Shown here piece by piece: positions 36,235 to 44,429 of a stretch of DNA of 64,000 nt (position 1 is its first letter; the number at the start of each line of letters is the position of its first letter). The position numbers were made by a program, and so were the translations under genes. This stretch comes from Phaeobacter gallaeciensis DSM 26640 (GTDB taxonomy: Bacteria > Pseudomonadota > Alphaproteobacteria > Rhodobacterales > Rhodobacteraceae), in contig NC_023137.1 in NCBI RefSeq assembly GCF_000511385.1, forward strand, positions 3,107,001-3,171,000, given 5' to 3'. The notes beneath the pieces were generated by a model, which was not told the DNA's origin, did no database searches, and was given only the letters and a program-made list of their open reading frames with translations.

Positions 36235-36519
36235 ATGAAAAACGAATGGCCCCTTTGGGAAATCTTCATCCGCGGCCAGCATGGCATGAGCCACCGCCAC
36301 GTCGGCTCCCTGCATGCGCCGGACGCCGAGATGGCGATCAAGAACGCCCGCGACGTCTACACCCGCCGCAACGAAGGTGTGTCGATCTGGGTGGTTGAGG
36401 CCAACCACATCGCCGCCTCCTCGCCCAGCGACAAGGGCCCGCTTTATGAGCCATCGGAAAGCAAGGTCTACCGCCACCCGACCTTCTTCGACATCCCCGA
36501 AGAAGTGGGGGCCATGTAA
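36235..36519 (+). CDS. paaB: Phenylacetyl-CoA 1,2-epoxidase subunit B
   Basis: Small structural subunit that bridges PaaAC heterodimers, 94 aa. Highly typical: WPLWEIFIRGQHGMSHRHVG, LHAPDAEMAIKNARDVYTRR and EGVSIWVVEANHIAASSPSD. ATG 36235 follows AGGAGG. Its stop overlaps the paaC start by one base (TAATG). Confidence 0.97.
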   Translation: MKNEWPLWEIFIRGQHGMSHRHVGSLHAPDAEMAIKNARDVYTRRNEGVSIWVVEANHIAASSPSDKGPLYEPSESKVYRHPTFFDIPEEVGAM

Positions 36520-37292
36520 TGACCGCCGCTGTTAACACGGAAGACGCGCTCACCCAATTCCTGCTGCGGATGGGCGACAACACCCTGATCCTCGGCCACC
36601 GGGTCAGCGAATGGTGCGGCCACGCGCCGGTGCTGGAAGAAGACATCGCGCTGGCCAACACCGCGCTGGACATGATCGGCCAGACCCAGATGTGGCTCGG
36701 CCTCGCAGCTGAGGTGCAGGGCGACGGCAAATCCGCCGACGACCTCGCCTTCCTGCGCGACGCCTGGGACTTCCGCAATGTGCTGCTGTGCGAGGTGCCG
36801 AACGGCGACTTCGGCCGCACCCTGATGCGCCAGTTCCTGTTTGACGCCTGGCATTCGATCCAGCTGGGCCGACTGATGAAATCTTCGGATGAACGGGTGG
36901 CCGCAATTGCCGAGAAAGCCTCAAAAGAGGTCGCCTATCACCTGGAACGCTCTGCCGACACGGTGGTGGGCTTGGGTGACGGCACCGAGGAAAGCCACCG
37001 CCGGATGCAGGAAGCACTGGACTATCTGTGGCCCTACGTGGGTGAAATGTTCCAGTCCGACGATGTGGACGCCGAGATGGTCAAGGCAGGCATCGCCCCC
37101 GACCCGGCCAGCCTGCGCGAAGAATATGACGCGCTGATCTCCCGCATCCTGGGCGACGCGACGCTGACCATTCCGGAAAGCCGCTTCGCCCATAAGGGCG
37201 GGCGCACCGGTGCGATGCACACTGAACATCTGGGCCACCTGCTGACCCAGATGCAATGGCTGCAACGCGCCTATCCCGGCGCCAAGTGGTAA
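36519..37292 (+). CDS. paaC: Phenylacetyl-CoA 1,2-epoxidase subunit C
   Basis: Ferritin-like structural partner of PaaA without a working iron site, 257 aa. Typical segments: FLLRMGDNTLILGHRVSEWC, LEEDIALANTALDMIGQTQM and KASKEVAYHLERSADTVVGL; ends with the HTEHLGHLLTQMQWLQRAYP motif. Translationally coupled to paaB. Confidence 0.96.
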   Translation: MTAAVNTEDALTQFLLRMGDNTLILGHRVSEWCGHAPVLEEDIALANTALDMIGQTQMWLGLAAEVQGDGKSADDLAFLRDAWDFRNVLLCEVPNGDFGRTLMRQFLFDAWHSIQLGRLMKSSDERVAAIAEKASKEVAYHLERSADTVVGLGDGTEESHRRMQEALDYLWPYVGEMFQSDDVDAEMVKAGIAPDPASLREEYDALISRILGDATLTIPESRFAHKGGRTGAMHTEHLGHLLTQMQWLQRAYPGAKW

Positions 37293-37390
37293 CGGAATTG
37301 ATGAAGAGTTAAGGGCAACGCCCGCTCGCCGGGGCGGGACGGGCATTGCCCGGTGTTCCGCCGGACGGAACAGCCAATGAGGGTAACCGC

Positions 37391-37864
37391 ATGAGCCAAG
37401 TGACAACTCAGCCAAGCATCACCCGGATCTGGGAGTGGCTCGACACCGTACCCGATCCGGAAATCCCGGTGATCTCGCTGGTGGATCTGGGCATCATCCG
37501 CAATGTGGCTTGGGAGGATGAAACACTGGTGGTAACCGTCACCCCAACCTACTCCGGCTGCCCGGCCACTTCGGTGATCGCAATGGATATTGAAACCGCC
37601 CTGCGCGACCGCGGTATCGAGGATCTGAAACTCACGACCCAGATCTCCCCCGCTTGGACCACCGACTGGCTGTCCGAAAAAGGCCGCGCCAAGCTGGAGG
37701 ACTACGGCATCGCCCCGCCCCAGCCCGCAGGCGGCCCCGAAAAATGCCCGCACTGCGGCAGCAAACATGTCACCAAGGTCAGCCAGTTCGGCTCGACCCC
37801 CTGCAAGGCCCACTGGCGCTGCCAGGACTGCCTCGAACCTTTTGATTACTTCAAGTGCATCTGA
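37391..37864 (+). CDS. paaD: Phenylacetate degradation protein PaaD (epoxidase maturation)
   Basis: MIP18/DUF59-type protein needed for iron-sulfur maturation of the epoxidase, 157 aa from ATG 37391. N-terminal VPDPEIPVISLVDLGIIRNV and TYSGCPATSVIAMDIE are the DUF59 core; the C-terminal zinc-ribbon-like part has CPHCGSKH and CKAHWRCQDCLEPFDYFKC. It follows paaC by 98 bases, a GC-rich stretch in which I see no gene; upstream in-frame starts (37346) lack conservation. Confidence 0.95.
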   Translation: MSQVTTQPSITRIWEWLDTVPDPEIPVISLVDLGIIRNVAWEDETLVVTVTPTYSGCPATSVIAMDIETALRDRGIEDLKLTTQISPAWTTDWLSEKGRAKLEDYGIAPPQPAGGPEKCPHCGSKHVTKVSQFGSTPCKAHWRCQDCLEPFDYFKCI

Positions 37865-37874
37865 GGAGACCCTG

Positions 37875-38948
37875 ATGGCGCGCTTTCACGACCTAGAAGT
37901 CACCGACGTTCGTAAGACCATCCGCGATGCGGTGGTTGTCACATTGAAGCCCGCGGGTGGCGCGGCTGAGGAGTTCAACTTCACCCAAGGCCAGTACCTG
38001 ACCTTCCGCCGCGACTTCGACGGCGAGGAGCTGCGGCGTAGCTACTCGATCTGCGCAGGGCGCGGCGAAGGTATTCTGCAGGTTGGCATCAAACGTGTCG
38101 ACGGCGGTGCGTTCTCCACCTGGGCCAACACCGAGCTGAAAGCCGGCGATACCCTGCAGGCAATGCCGCCGATGGGGAGTTTCTTCACCCCGCTCAATGG
38201 AGCTGCTGAAAAGCACTACCTGGGCTTTGCTGGCGGCTCCGGCATCACGCCCGTGCTGTCGATCCTCAAGACCACGCTGGACGCCGAACCCAATTCCTCC
38301 TTCACGCTGGTCTACGCCAACAAGGGCGTGAACACGATCATGTTCCGCGAGGAGCTGGAGGATCTGAAAAACCTCTACATGGGCCGCTTCAACGTGATCC
38401 ACGTGCTGGAATCCGACGCACAGGAAATCGACCTGTTCACCGGTCTGGTGACGGAAGAGAAATGCGCCCAGCTGTTCGAGCACTGGATCGACATCCAGTC
38501 GGTCGGCACCGCCTTCATCTGCGGCCCGGAGCCGATGATGCTAGGCATCGCCAGCGCCCTGCGCACCGCCGGCCTCGATGACAGCCAAATCAAGTTCGAG
38601 CTGTTCGCCTCTGCCCAGCCGGGTCGTGCAAAACGCACGGCCACCGCAAGCGATGCTGCCTCCGGTGCCAATCAGACCAAAGCTGCGATCACCTTGGATG
38701 GCGCGACTCAGACCATCGAGATGGGTAAGAACATGACTCTTCTGGATGCGGCGCTGGAAAACGCGATGGACGCCCCCTATGCCTGCAAGGCCGGTGTCTG
38801 CTCCACCTGCCGCTGCAAGGTGCTGGAAGGGGAGGTCGAGATGGTCGCCAACCATGCGCTTGAGGATTACGAGGTCGAGAAGGGCTACGTCTTGTCCTGT
38901 CAGGCTTATCCGCTCAGTGACAAAGTGGTGGTGGACTATGATCAATAG
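37875..38948 (+). CDS. paaE: Phenylacetyl-CoA 1,2-epoxidase reductase subunit E
   Basis: NAD(P)H-dependent reductase feeding electrons to PaaA, 357 aa from ATG 37875 (GAGGAG upstream). Domain order: FAD-binding (RRSYSICAGRGEGILQVGIK), NAD-binding (GFAGGSGITPVLSILKTTL, AFICGPEPMMLGIA), and a C-terminal plant-type 2Fe-2S domain with CKAGVCSTCRCKVLEG from about residue 304 and a last cysteine in VLSCQAYP. Starts 10 bases after paaD. Confidence 0.96.
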   Translation: MARFHDLEVTDVRKTIRDAVVVTLKPAGGAAEEFNFTQGQYLTFRRDFDGEELRRSYSICAGRGEGILQVGIKRVDGGAFSTWANTELKAGDTLQAMPPMGSFFTPLNGAAEKHYLGFAGGSGITPVLSILKTTLDAEPNSSFTLVYANKGVNTIMFREELEDLKNLYMGRFNVIHVLESDAQEIDLFTGLVTEEKCAQLFEHWIDIQSVGTAFICGPEPMMLGIASALRTAGLDDSQIKFELFASAQPGRAKRTATASDAASGANQTKAAITLDGATQTIEMGKNMTLLDAALENAMDAPYACKAGVCSTCRCKVLEGEVEMVANHALEDYEVEKGYVLSCQAYPLSDKVVVDYDQ

Positions 38949-39011
38949 CCCATTAGGTTAGAGCGCAGGCAGCGGCAGCCCCCCACTCAGCAAACCCGAG
39001 GAGACCATGCC

Positions 39012-39779
39012 ATGAATGATGAGATGAGCATTGAGAGCTATCTGGCAGCCGGTGGCGTCCTCAGCAATCCATCCAATGTTCCGCCACGCTACCGCGCCGA
39101 GTTGATGACCATCATGGCCAGCTTCGTCGACAGCGCGCTTGCGGGGGCGGCAGGGTTTGTCGATATCATCAATGAAGGCCCAGGCATTAAGTCCCGCATG
39201 GCTGCGGCCCGGATCGTGCTGGAAAAAACCGCCAACGCTGATCGTGTTCTGCAGGTCATGGGTGATTTCGGTGCCGACACCGAACGCTATGTGGATCATC
39301 ACCCCTGGACTGCGCGCCTGGATCGCGAGGCCGGGTTGGATCAGAGCCGATCCAAACACGACCGGCGCCTTGCGGTATTCAACTACCCTCTGGAAGGGTG
39401 GGCCGATGCTGTGGTTATGAACCTTCTGATGGGCCGCGCGGTCGCTGTACAGCTCGCGGAACTGTCGATGATTTCCTACCAACCGTTGGCTGAGGCCTTC
39501 CGCGCAATTCAACCCGTCGAGGCCCATCATGCGCGTCTTGCCCACGAAGGGCTGTCGCGATTGGTGCAGGAAGGCGACATCAACATGTTGCAGGAATCCA
39601 TCCACTATTGGTGGCCACGTGTCGCCATCAGCTTTGGCACTGATACCTCTGACAAGTTCGAGACCCTCTGTGGGCTCGGCCTGCGCCACCGCAGCAATGC
39701 GGACCTGCGCACCAGGTGGCAAAGCGAGATGCGCGGCGTTCTGCGAGAGCTGGGGCTGGAGGCGCCAGAGCCCGCCTGA
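39012..39779 (+). CDS. PaaA/PaaC-like ferritin-fold paralogue (PF05138-type), function unknown
   Basis: Protein of 255 aa of the phenylacetic-acid-catabolic family, 63 bases after paaE. By eye the helix aligned to the first PaaA iron motif reads VLEKTANADRVLQ: the glutamate is kept but the histidine three residues on is alanine. The second motif is kept (PVEAHHARLAHEGL, E-x-x-H). A lone retained half-site suggests a structural or altered metal protein rather than a second epoxidase. Likely co-transcribed with paaABCDE. Whether it joins the PaaABCE complex or replaces one subunit is not known to me. Confidence 0.78.
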   Translation: MNDEMSIESYLAAGGVLSNPSNVPPRYRAELMTIMASFVDSALAGAAGFVDIINEGPGIKSRMAAARIVLEKTANADRVLQVMGDFGADTERYVDHHPWTARLDREAGLDQSRSKHDRRLAVFNYPLEGWADAVVMNLLMGRAVAVQLAELSMISYQPLAEAFRAIQPVEAHHARLAHEGLSRLVQEGDINMLQESIHYWWPRVAISFGTDTSDKFETLCGLGLRHRSNADLRTRWQSEMRGVLRELGLEAPEPA

Positions 39780-39905
39780 TCGAGACGTAGTCGTCTCCCT
39801 GATCTAGCAATTCGCCCAAGCGCAGATGGCAGGAAAAGGTCTGGACGGCTGACCCATTGCGCCATAGGCTCAGCCCACTCCGGCACCCACAGGACGAGGC
39901 CAGGC

Positions 39906-40772
39906 ATGGCGATCAGCAAGACCATTCGCACCTATTTCAACGGCAGCTGGCACGATGGCGATGTCGCGATCATGAAGGCTGCAGACCATGCCGCCTGGCT
40001 TGGGTCCTCCGTGTTCGACGGGGCACGCCTGTTCGATGGGGTCACCCCTGATCTTGATCTGCACTGCGCCCGCGCCAATGCTTCAGCTGAGGCGCTTATG
40101 ATGGCACCGACCGTCAGTGTCGCTGATATGGTCGCCATCGCCAAAGATGGCCTCTCCCTCTTTGCACCCGGCTCGGCCGTCTACATCCGGCCTATGTATT
40201 GGGCGACAGGCGGTGATTCCACGATGATCGCTCCGGAGCCAGAAAGCACCCAATTCGCGCTCTGCCTGGAAGAAATCCCAATGGCGCCCCCGACCGCCTC
40301 CGCCACACTGACCCGCACCTCCTTTCGGCGACCCATCCTTGAGAGCGCCGTGGTGAATGCAAAGGCCGGCTGCCTCTATCCCAACAACGCCCGCATGTTG
40401 CGTGAAGCCCGCGCCAAAGGCTTCAGCAACGCCTTGGCATTGGATGCGATGGGCAATGTTGCTGAAACCGCGACGGCGAATATCTTCATGGTGCGTGATG
40501 GAGAGGTTTTCACCCCAATCGCAAACGGCACCTTTCTTGCCGGGATCACACGTGCCCGACATATCGCAAACCTGCGCGCCGATGGTGTCACGGTTCACGA
40601 GAGCGTCCTGGGCTACACGGATTTTGAACAGGCCGATGAGATCTTCATGTCGGGCAACATGAGCAAAGTCACCCCGGTCACCGCCTTTGATGATCGCCAG
40701 TATCAGATCGGCCCCATCGCCAAACGAACACGCGATCTTTACTGGGACTGGGCCACAAGCAACGGCAGTTGA
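39906..40772 (+). CDS. Branched-chain amino acid aminotransferase-like (class IV, PLP)
   Basis: Fold-type IV aminotransferase, 288 aa. Catalytic lysine in VVNAKAGCLYPNNARML near residue 152; phosphate-binding region LALDAMGNVAETATANIFMV; C-terminal MSGNMSKVTPVTAFDD. Catalyses transamination of branched-chain amino acids or a related substrate (a second BCAT or aminodeoxychorismate-lyase-like activity cannot be excluded). Preceded by a 126-base gap with a weak hairpin (GAGACG/CGTCTC, 39782-39797). Confidence 0.85.
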   Translation: MAISKTIRTYFNGSWHDGDVAIMKAADHAAWLGSSVFDGARLFDGVTPDLDLHCARANASAEALMMAPTVSVADMVAIAKDGLSLFAPGSAVYIRPMYWATGGDSTMIAPEPESTQFALCLEEIPMAPPTASATLTRTSFRRPILESAVVNAKAGCLYPNNARMLREARAKGFSNALALDAMGNVAETATANIFMVRDGEVFTPIANGTFLAGITRARHIANLRADGVTVHESVLGYTDFEQADEIFMSGNMSKVTPVTAFDDRQYQIGPIAKRTRDLYWDWATSNGS

Positions 40773-40857
40773 TCCCGGCAGCGTGACGCCGCGGCTCGTC
40801 TATTGCACCATTGGATCGCTTACGCCATGATCCAACCGGAACAACCAGAGGATCAAT

Positions 40858-41313
40858 ATGCGCAAATTTCTTGTCGTATTGGATGACAGCCGCGAATGCC
40901 TGAATGCGATGCGGTTCGCTGCAATGCGCGCTGCCAAAACCGGTGGCGGGGTCGAGATCCTGTCGGTAATTCCCCCGGATGAATTCAACCATTGGATCGG
41001 CGTCGGCGAAGTGATGCGGGAGGAAGCCCGGGAACGCATACACGCGCATTTTGAAGTTTTTGCGAAATGGATGCGCGACCGTCAGGGGGTTGAACCGAAA
41101 CTTGTGATCCGTGAAGGCGAAGCCGTTCCCGAGATCATCGCCCAGATCGAGTCCGACACCGAAATCGGTGTTCTGGTGCTAGGCGCAGGAGACGATCGCA
41201 AAGGTCCCGGCCCGCTTGTTACTCAACTGAGCCGCTCATCCGGCAGCCTGCCGGTGCCGATCACAATCGTGCCCGGCGATCTGTCCAAGGAAAAACTGGA
41301 AGCGATCACCTGA
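40858..41313 (+). CDS. Universal stress protein, UspA family
   Basis: Single-domain USP, 151 aa. Begins MRKFLVVLDDSRECLNAMRF; the ATP-binding-type loop near the C-terminus, VLGAGDDRKGPGPLVTQLSR, is close to the G-x2-G-x9-G(S/T) signature but not exact. Ends VPITIVPGDLSKEKLEAIT. A short hairpin TCTCCT/AGGAGA (41344-41359) follows without a clear T-run. Role in stress survival is known for the family only. Confidence 0.85.
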   Translation: MRKFLVVLDDSRECLNAMRFAAMRAAKTGGGVEILSVIPPDEFNHWIGVGEVMREEARERIHAHFEVFAKWMRDRQGVEPKLVIREGEAVPEIIAQIESDTEIGVLVLGAGDDRKGPGPLVTQLSRSSGSLPVPITIVPGDLSKEKLEAIT

Positions 41314-41400
41314 TCGCTTCTGACCTGCCAGCACGGTTACCCTTCTCCTCCTGAGGAGATTGGATCACGAAGCGCCAGCACAGCCCGCGAGGGCTTTCGA

Positions 41401-41419
41401 ATTTAGAATTGTTCCAAAT
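41401..41419. promoter_or_regulatory. Irr/ICE-type iron-responsive box upstream of nfuA
   Basis: ATTTAGAA-TTG-TTCCAAAT, a 19-bp palindrome with one mismatch. It matches the ICE consensus TTTAGAA-N3-TTCTAAA known for Irr in alphaproteobacteria at all but one base of the two arms. A -35-like TTGACT follows at 41421, so the box lies just upstream of the promoter, 57 bases before the nfuA ATG. Confidence 0.6.
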
Positions 41420-41475
41420 CTTGACTTAAGCGGGTCGGAGGCGCATATCTCTGCCACGCTTTAAGGAGGCCCGAC

Positions 41476-42039
41476 ATGTTCATTCAGACCGAATCCACGC
41501 CCAACCCGGCGACGCTGAAATTCCTGCCGGGCCAGACTGTTCTGGAGATGGGCACCGCAGATTTTCCAACCGCAGATGCCGCAGGCAGCTCGCCTCTGGC
41601 GCAGCGAATCTTTGCCGTTTCCGGGGTTACCGGCGTTTTCTTTGGCAATGACTTTGTCACAGTCACCAAGGCTGACACCGTTGAATGGGATCACATCAAA
41701 CCCGCAATCCTGGGTGCGGTGATGGAGCATTTCCAGTCCGGCCAGCCCGTCATCTCTGAGGGCGGAGAGCAGGCATCCGGCCATGCTGAACACACCGGCG
41801 AAGATGGCGAAATCGTCAACCAGATCAAGGAGCTCCTCGACAGCCGCGTACGCCCTGCCGTGGCCCAGGATGGCGGCGACATCACGTTCCATGGCTTTGA
41901 TCGCGGCGTTGTCTATCTGCATATGCAGGGGGCTTGTGCCGGTTGCCCGTCTTCGACGCTGACCTTGAAGATGGGTATTGAAAACCTGCTGCGTCATTAC
42001 ATTCCGGAAGTGACCGAGGTGCGCCCCGTTGCCGTCTGA
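41476..42039 (+). CDS. nfuA: NfuA-type iron-sulfur cluster carrier (NifU domain protein)
   Basis: Fe-S carrier of 187 aa. N-terminal Nfu_N domain (MFIQTESTPNPATLKFLPGQ) and C-terminal NifU domain (VRPAVAQDGGDITFHGFDRG) with the cluster-binding CAGC at residues 154-157. Delivers 4Fe-4S clusters to target enzymes. ATG 41476 follows AAGGAGG. The Irr-type box upstream makes iron control likely. It overlaps tsaB by 11 bases. Confidence 0.93.
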   Translation: MFIQTESTPNPATLKFLPGQTVLEMGTADFPTADAAGSSPLAQRIFAVSGVTGVFFGNDFVTVTKADTVEWDHIKPAILGAVMEHFQSGQPVISEGGEQASGHAEHTGEDGEIVNQIKELLDSRVRPAVAQDGGDITFHGFDRGVVYLHMQGACAGCPSSTLTLKMGIENLLRHYIPEVTEVRPVAV

Positions 42040-42625
42040 CGTTCTCGTCCTCGGATTTGATACATCGGCCGCGCATTGCGCGGCCGCTTTGTTGCAGGGT
42101 GACGTCATCCTTGCCCAAGCTTGCGAAGAGATGGCGCGCGGACAGGCCGAGCGCCTGATACCTCTGCTGGAAGAGGTACTGGCTGAAGGCGGAGTAACTT
42201 GGGCGGATCTTGATGCGCTGGGAGTTGGCGTAGGTCCGGGTAACTTCACCGGCATTCGCATTGCCGTCTCAGCTGCGAGAGGCCTGGCACTGGGGTTGGA
42301 AATCCCCGCCGTCGGCGTCAACGGGTTTGAGGCGCGTGAGCACCCCGGCACATTCGCTGCGGTGCCAGCCCCACGTGATCAAGTGTACGTATACCCGCCC
42401 GGAGAAGACCCTCGGCTGATGCCGCTTTCCGAAGCGCAAGCCATCGCAACCACGCTGAGGCTGGAATTGGCTGCCGAGGCGACGCCACCGCGCATCGCCG
42501 AAACAATCGCGCGCAGGGCTGCAGAACGCTACAAAGACACCATATCCGCCCCGGCCCCGCTGTATCTGCGAGCCGCTGACGCCGCCCCTGCCAAAGACGC
42601 ACCGCCAACACTGATTGACGGCTGA
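42029..42625 (+). CDS. tsaB: tRNA threonylcarbamoyladenosine biosynthesis protein TsaB
   Basis: ASKHA-fold partner of TsaD in making the t6A37 modification of tRNAs, 198 aa. Starts with TTG at 42029 (DVLVLGFDTSAAHCAAALL) inside the end of nfuA. Conserved GQAERLIPLLEEVLAEGGVT and ALGVGVGPGNFTGIRIAVSA follow. The TTG start and 11-base overlap suggest translational coupling to nfuA. Confidence 0.93.
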   Translation: MPSDVLVLGFDTSAAHCAAALLQGDVILAQACEEMARGQAERLIPLLEEVLAEGGVTWADLDALGVGVGPGNFTGIRIAVSAARGLALGLEIPAVGVNGFEAREHPGTFAAVPAPRDQVYVYPPGEDPRLMPLSEAQAIATTLRLELAAEATPPRIAETIARRAAERYKDTISAPAPLYLRAADAAPAKDAPPTLIDG

Positions 42626-42641
42626 AATCTGCCTGCCGACC

Positions 42642-43106
42642 ATGACAACACCCGTGCACAATCAACCGAGCACTCCGACGCCGGAGGACATGACCCGCAC
42701 CCATCAGGCTGCCTTTCTGCAGGGGCGCCCCTGGTCAGCACGCGAATTTGCGGCCCTGCTTGACAGCCCGTTCAGCTATGCCGTCGGGGATGCGCGCAGT
42801 TTTGCCCTTGGCCGCGTCGTCGCGGGAGAAGCGGAACTCCTGACAATTGCCACCCACCCCGATCATCAACGGCAAGGTCTGGCCCGGGCGATTCTGGAGA
42901 GATGGTGGGAGGTCGCCTTGGCGCATGGTGCAACCGATGGTTTTTTGGAGGTCGCAGAAGACAATCACCCGGCCCGCAGCCTGTACAAGGCTTATGGATT
43001 CGCAGAAAGCGGCAGACGGGTCGGATACTACACCCGCCAAGGCACAGCAGCAGTGGACGCAGTGCTCATGAGCGTCAGTTTACGCAAGGCTGAAAGCGCA
43101 GAATAA
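42642..43106 (+). CDS. rimI: GNAT N-acetyltransferase, RimI family
   Basis: GNAT acetyltransferase, 154 aa, probably acetylating ribosomal protein S18 or other N-termini. Acetyl-CoA loop TIATHPDHQRQGLARAIL (Q/R-x-x-G-x-G/A type), then FLEVAEDNHPARSLYKAYGF and RRVGYYTRQG, as in RimI. Next to tsaB, as in many bacteria. Start is uncertain: ATG 42642 is 16 bases after tsaB but has a weak ribosome site; TTG 42615 would overlap tsaB. Confidence 0.85.
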   Translation: MTTPVHNQPSTPTPEDMTRTHQAAFLQGRPWSAREFAALLDSPFSYAVGDARSFALGRVVAGEAELLTIATHPDHQRQGLARAILERWWEVALAHGATDGFLEVAEDNHPARSLYKAYGFAESGRRVGYYTRQGTAAVDAVLMSVSLRKAESAE

Positions 43107-43235
43107 CACCAAAAGGTCAAAAAACGGTTGACCCTTTCCGCAGCCTACGGCCTAAATTGTCGCACCTTTTTAAAAACACATGGGTTGGGGCGGTCAAACT
43201 GGCCGCAACAAGAACAACAAATTGGGAGTACCCCT

Positions 43236-44231
43236 ATGACCCTGATGAAATCCCTGATGAGCGCCGCGGCAGCCGTGGCGCTGACTGCCGGTGCTGCAAT
43301 GGCAGAACCGGCGCTGATCTTCGATCTGGGCGGCAAGTTCGACAAGTCCTTCAACGAAGCAGCCTTCACCGGCGCGCAGCGTTGGGCTGAAGAAACCGGC
43401 GAAAGCTTCCGCGAAATCGAACTGCAGTCCGAAGCCCAGCGTGAGCAGGCGCTGCGCCGCTTTGCCGAAGCAGGCGCAAACCCGATCGTAATGGCAGGCT
43501 TTGCCTTCGCAGACGCACTGGGTCAGGTCGCTGCAGACTACCCGGAAACCAAATTCGTGATTATCGATATGGTTGTCGATGCACCCAACGTCCGCTCGGT
43601 GGTCTTCAACGAGCATGAAGGCTCCTACCTCGTGGGTATGCTGGCGGCCAAAGCGTCCAAATCGGGCACCGTTGGTTTCATCGGTGGCATGGATATCCCG
43701 CTGATCCGCAAATTCGCCTGTGGCTACGCCGAGGGCGTAAAAGCGGCCAACCCGGACGCAACCGTGATCGCCAACATGACCGGTACCACCCCGGCGGCCT
43801 GGAATGACCCGGTCAAGGGCTCCGAGCTGACCAAAGCGCAGATCAGCCAGGGCGCTGACGTTGTCTATGCAGCAGCAGGCGGCACCGGCGTTGGCGTACT
43901 GCAGACCGCAGCTGACGAAGGCATCCTGTCGATCGGCGTGGACAGCAACCAGAACCACCTGCACCCGGGCAAGGTTTTGACCTCCATGATGAAGCGCGTC
44001 GACAACGCTGTGTTCGAAGCCTTCTCCGACGGTCCTGAGCTGGAAACTGGTTTCTCCGTCATGGGTCTGTCCAATGGTGGCGTTGGTTTCGCGGTTGACG
44101 ACAACAACGCGTCTCTGATCACCGAAGAGATGACCGCTGCCACTGATGACGCGGCTGCCAAGATCGCAACCGGTGAGATCACCGTGCATGACTATATGTC
44201 GGACGACAGCTGCCCGGCTCTGTCCTTCTAA
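43236..44231 (+). CDS. BMP-family ABC transporter substrate-binding protein (nucleoside type)
   Basis: Periplasmic lipoprotein-like basic membrane protein (BMP) family binding protein, 331 aa. A Sec signal peptide ends AGAAMA at residue 23; no lipobox cysteine is present. Typical LIFDLGGKFDKSFNEAAFTG, VGFIGGMDIPLIRKFACGYA and VYAAAGGTGVGVLQTAADEG segments. Followed by an ATPase and two permeases of the nucleoside/ribose type, so it likely binds purine nucleosides. ATG 43236 follows GGGAG; upstream in-frame starts would hide the signal peptide. The inverted repeat GGTCAA/TTGACC (43115-43133) precedes it. Confidence 0.92.
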   Translation: MTLMKSLMSAAAAVALTAGAAMAEPALIFDLGGKFDKSFNEAAFTGAQRWAEETGESFREIELQSEAQREQALRRFAEAGANPIVMAGFAFADALGQVAADYPETKFVIIDMVVDAPNVRSVVFNEHEGSYLVGMLAAKASKSGTVGFIGGMDIPLIRKFACGYAEGVKAANPDATVIANMTGTTPAAWNDPVKGSELTKAQISQGADVVYAAAGGTGVGVLQTAADEGILSIGVDSNQNHLHPGKVLTSMMKRVDNAVFEAFSDGPELETGFSVMGLSNGGVGFAVDDNNASLITEEMTAATDDAAAKIATGEITVHDYMSDDSCPALSF

Positions 44232-44243
44232 GCGCTGAACTGC

Positions 44244-44341
44244 CCCCCGGCCCACCGTGATCCTCTTGCGATCATGGTGGTGACCGGGGGTTTCATATTG
44301 CCCGGAGGCTGCGCCTTTGCCGCCTCCGGGTTTGGTTTTTC
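44244..44341 (+). terminator. Tandem hairpins between binding protein and ATPase genes
   Basis: First a long stem CCCCCGG..CCACC..GATC/GATC..GGTGG..CCGGGGG (44244-44290), then CCCGGAGGC/GCCTCCGGG (44301-44330) followed by TTTGGTTTTT. They probably limit read-through, so that the binding protein outnumbers the transporter. Confidence 0.8.
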
Positions 44342-44429
44342 CTAGGTTGGCTAAAATGCACATGTTAACCGCCCGTCGCTGTGACGCGGATCTGTGCCAA
44401 CTGATCGAGGATGAATAAGGGGAGCCCGA

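Noticed and set aside
39782..39797. Hairpin GAGACG/CGTCTC as terminator of the paa operon
   Set aside because: Only six pairs and no T-run; too weak to call a terminator.
41344..41359. Hairpin TCTCCT/AGGAGA as terminator of the universal stress gene
   Set aside because: Six pairs and no T-run; mentioned with the gene only.
43194..44363. 389-codon minus-strand frame opposite the BMP-family gene
   Set aside because: Low-complexity His/Gly/Arg-rich translation typical of an antisense shadow; the plus strand encodes a binding protein with a signal peptide.
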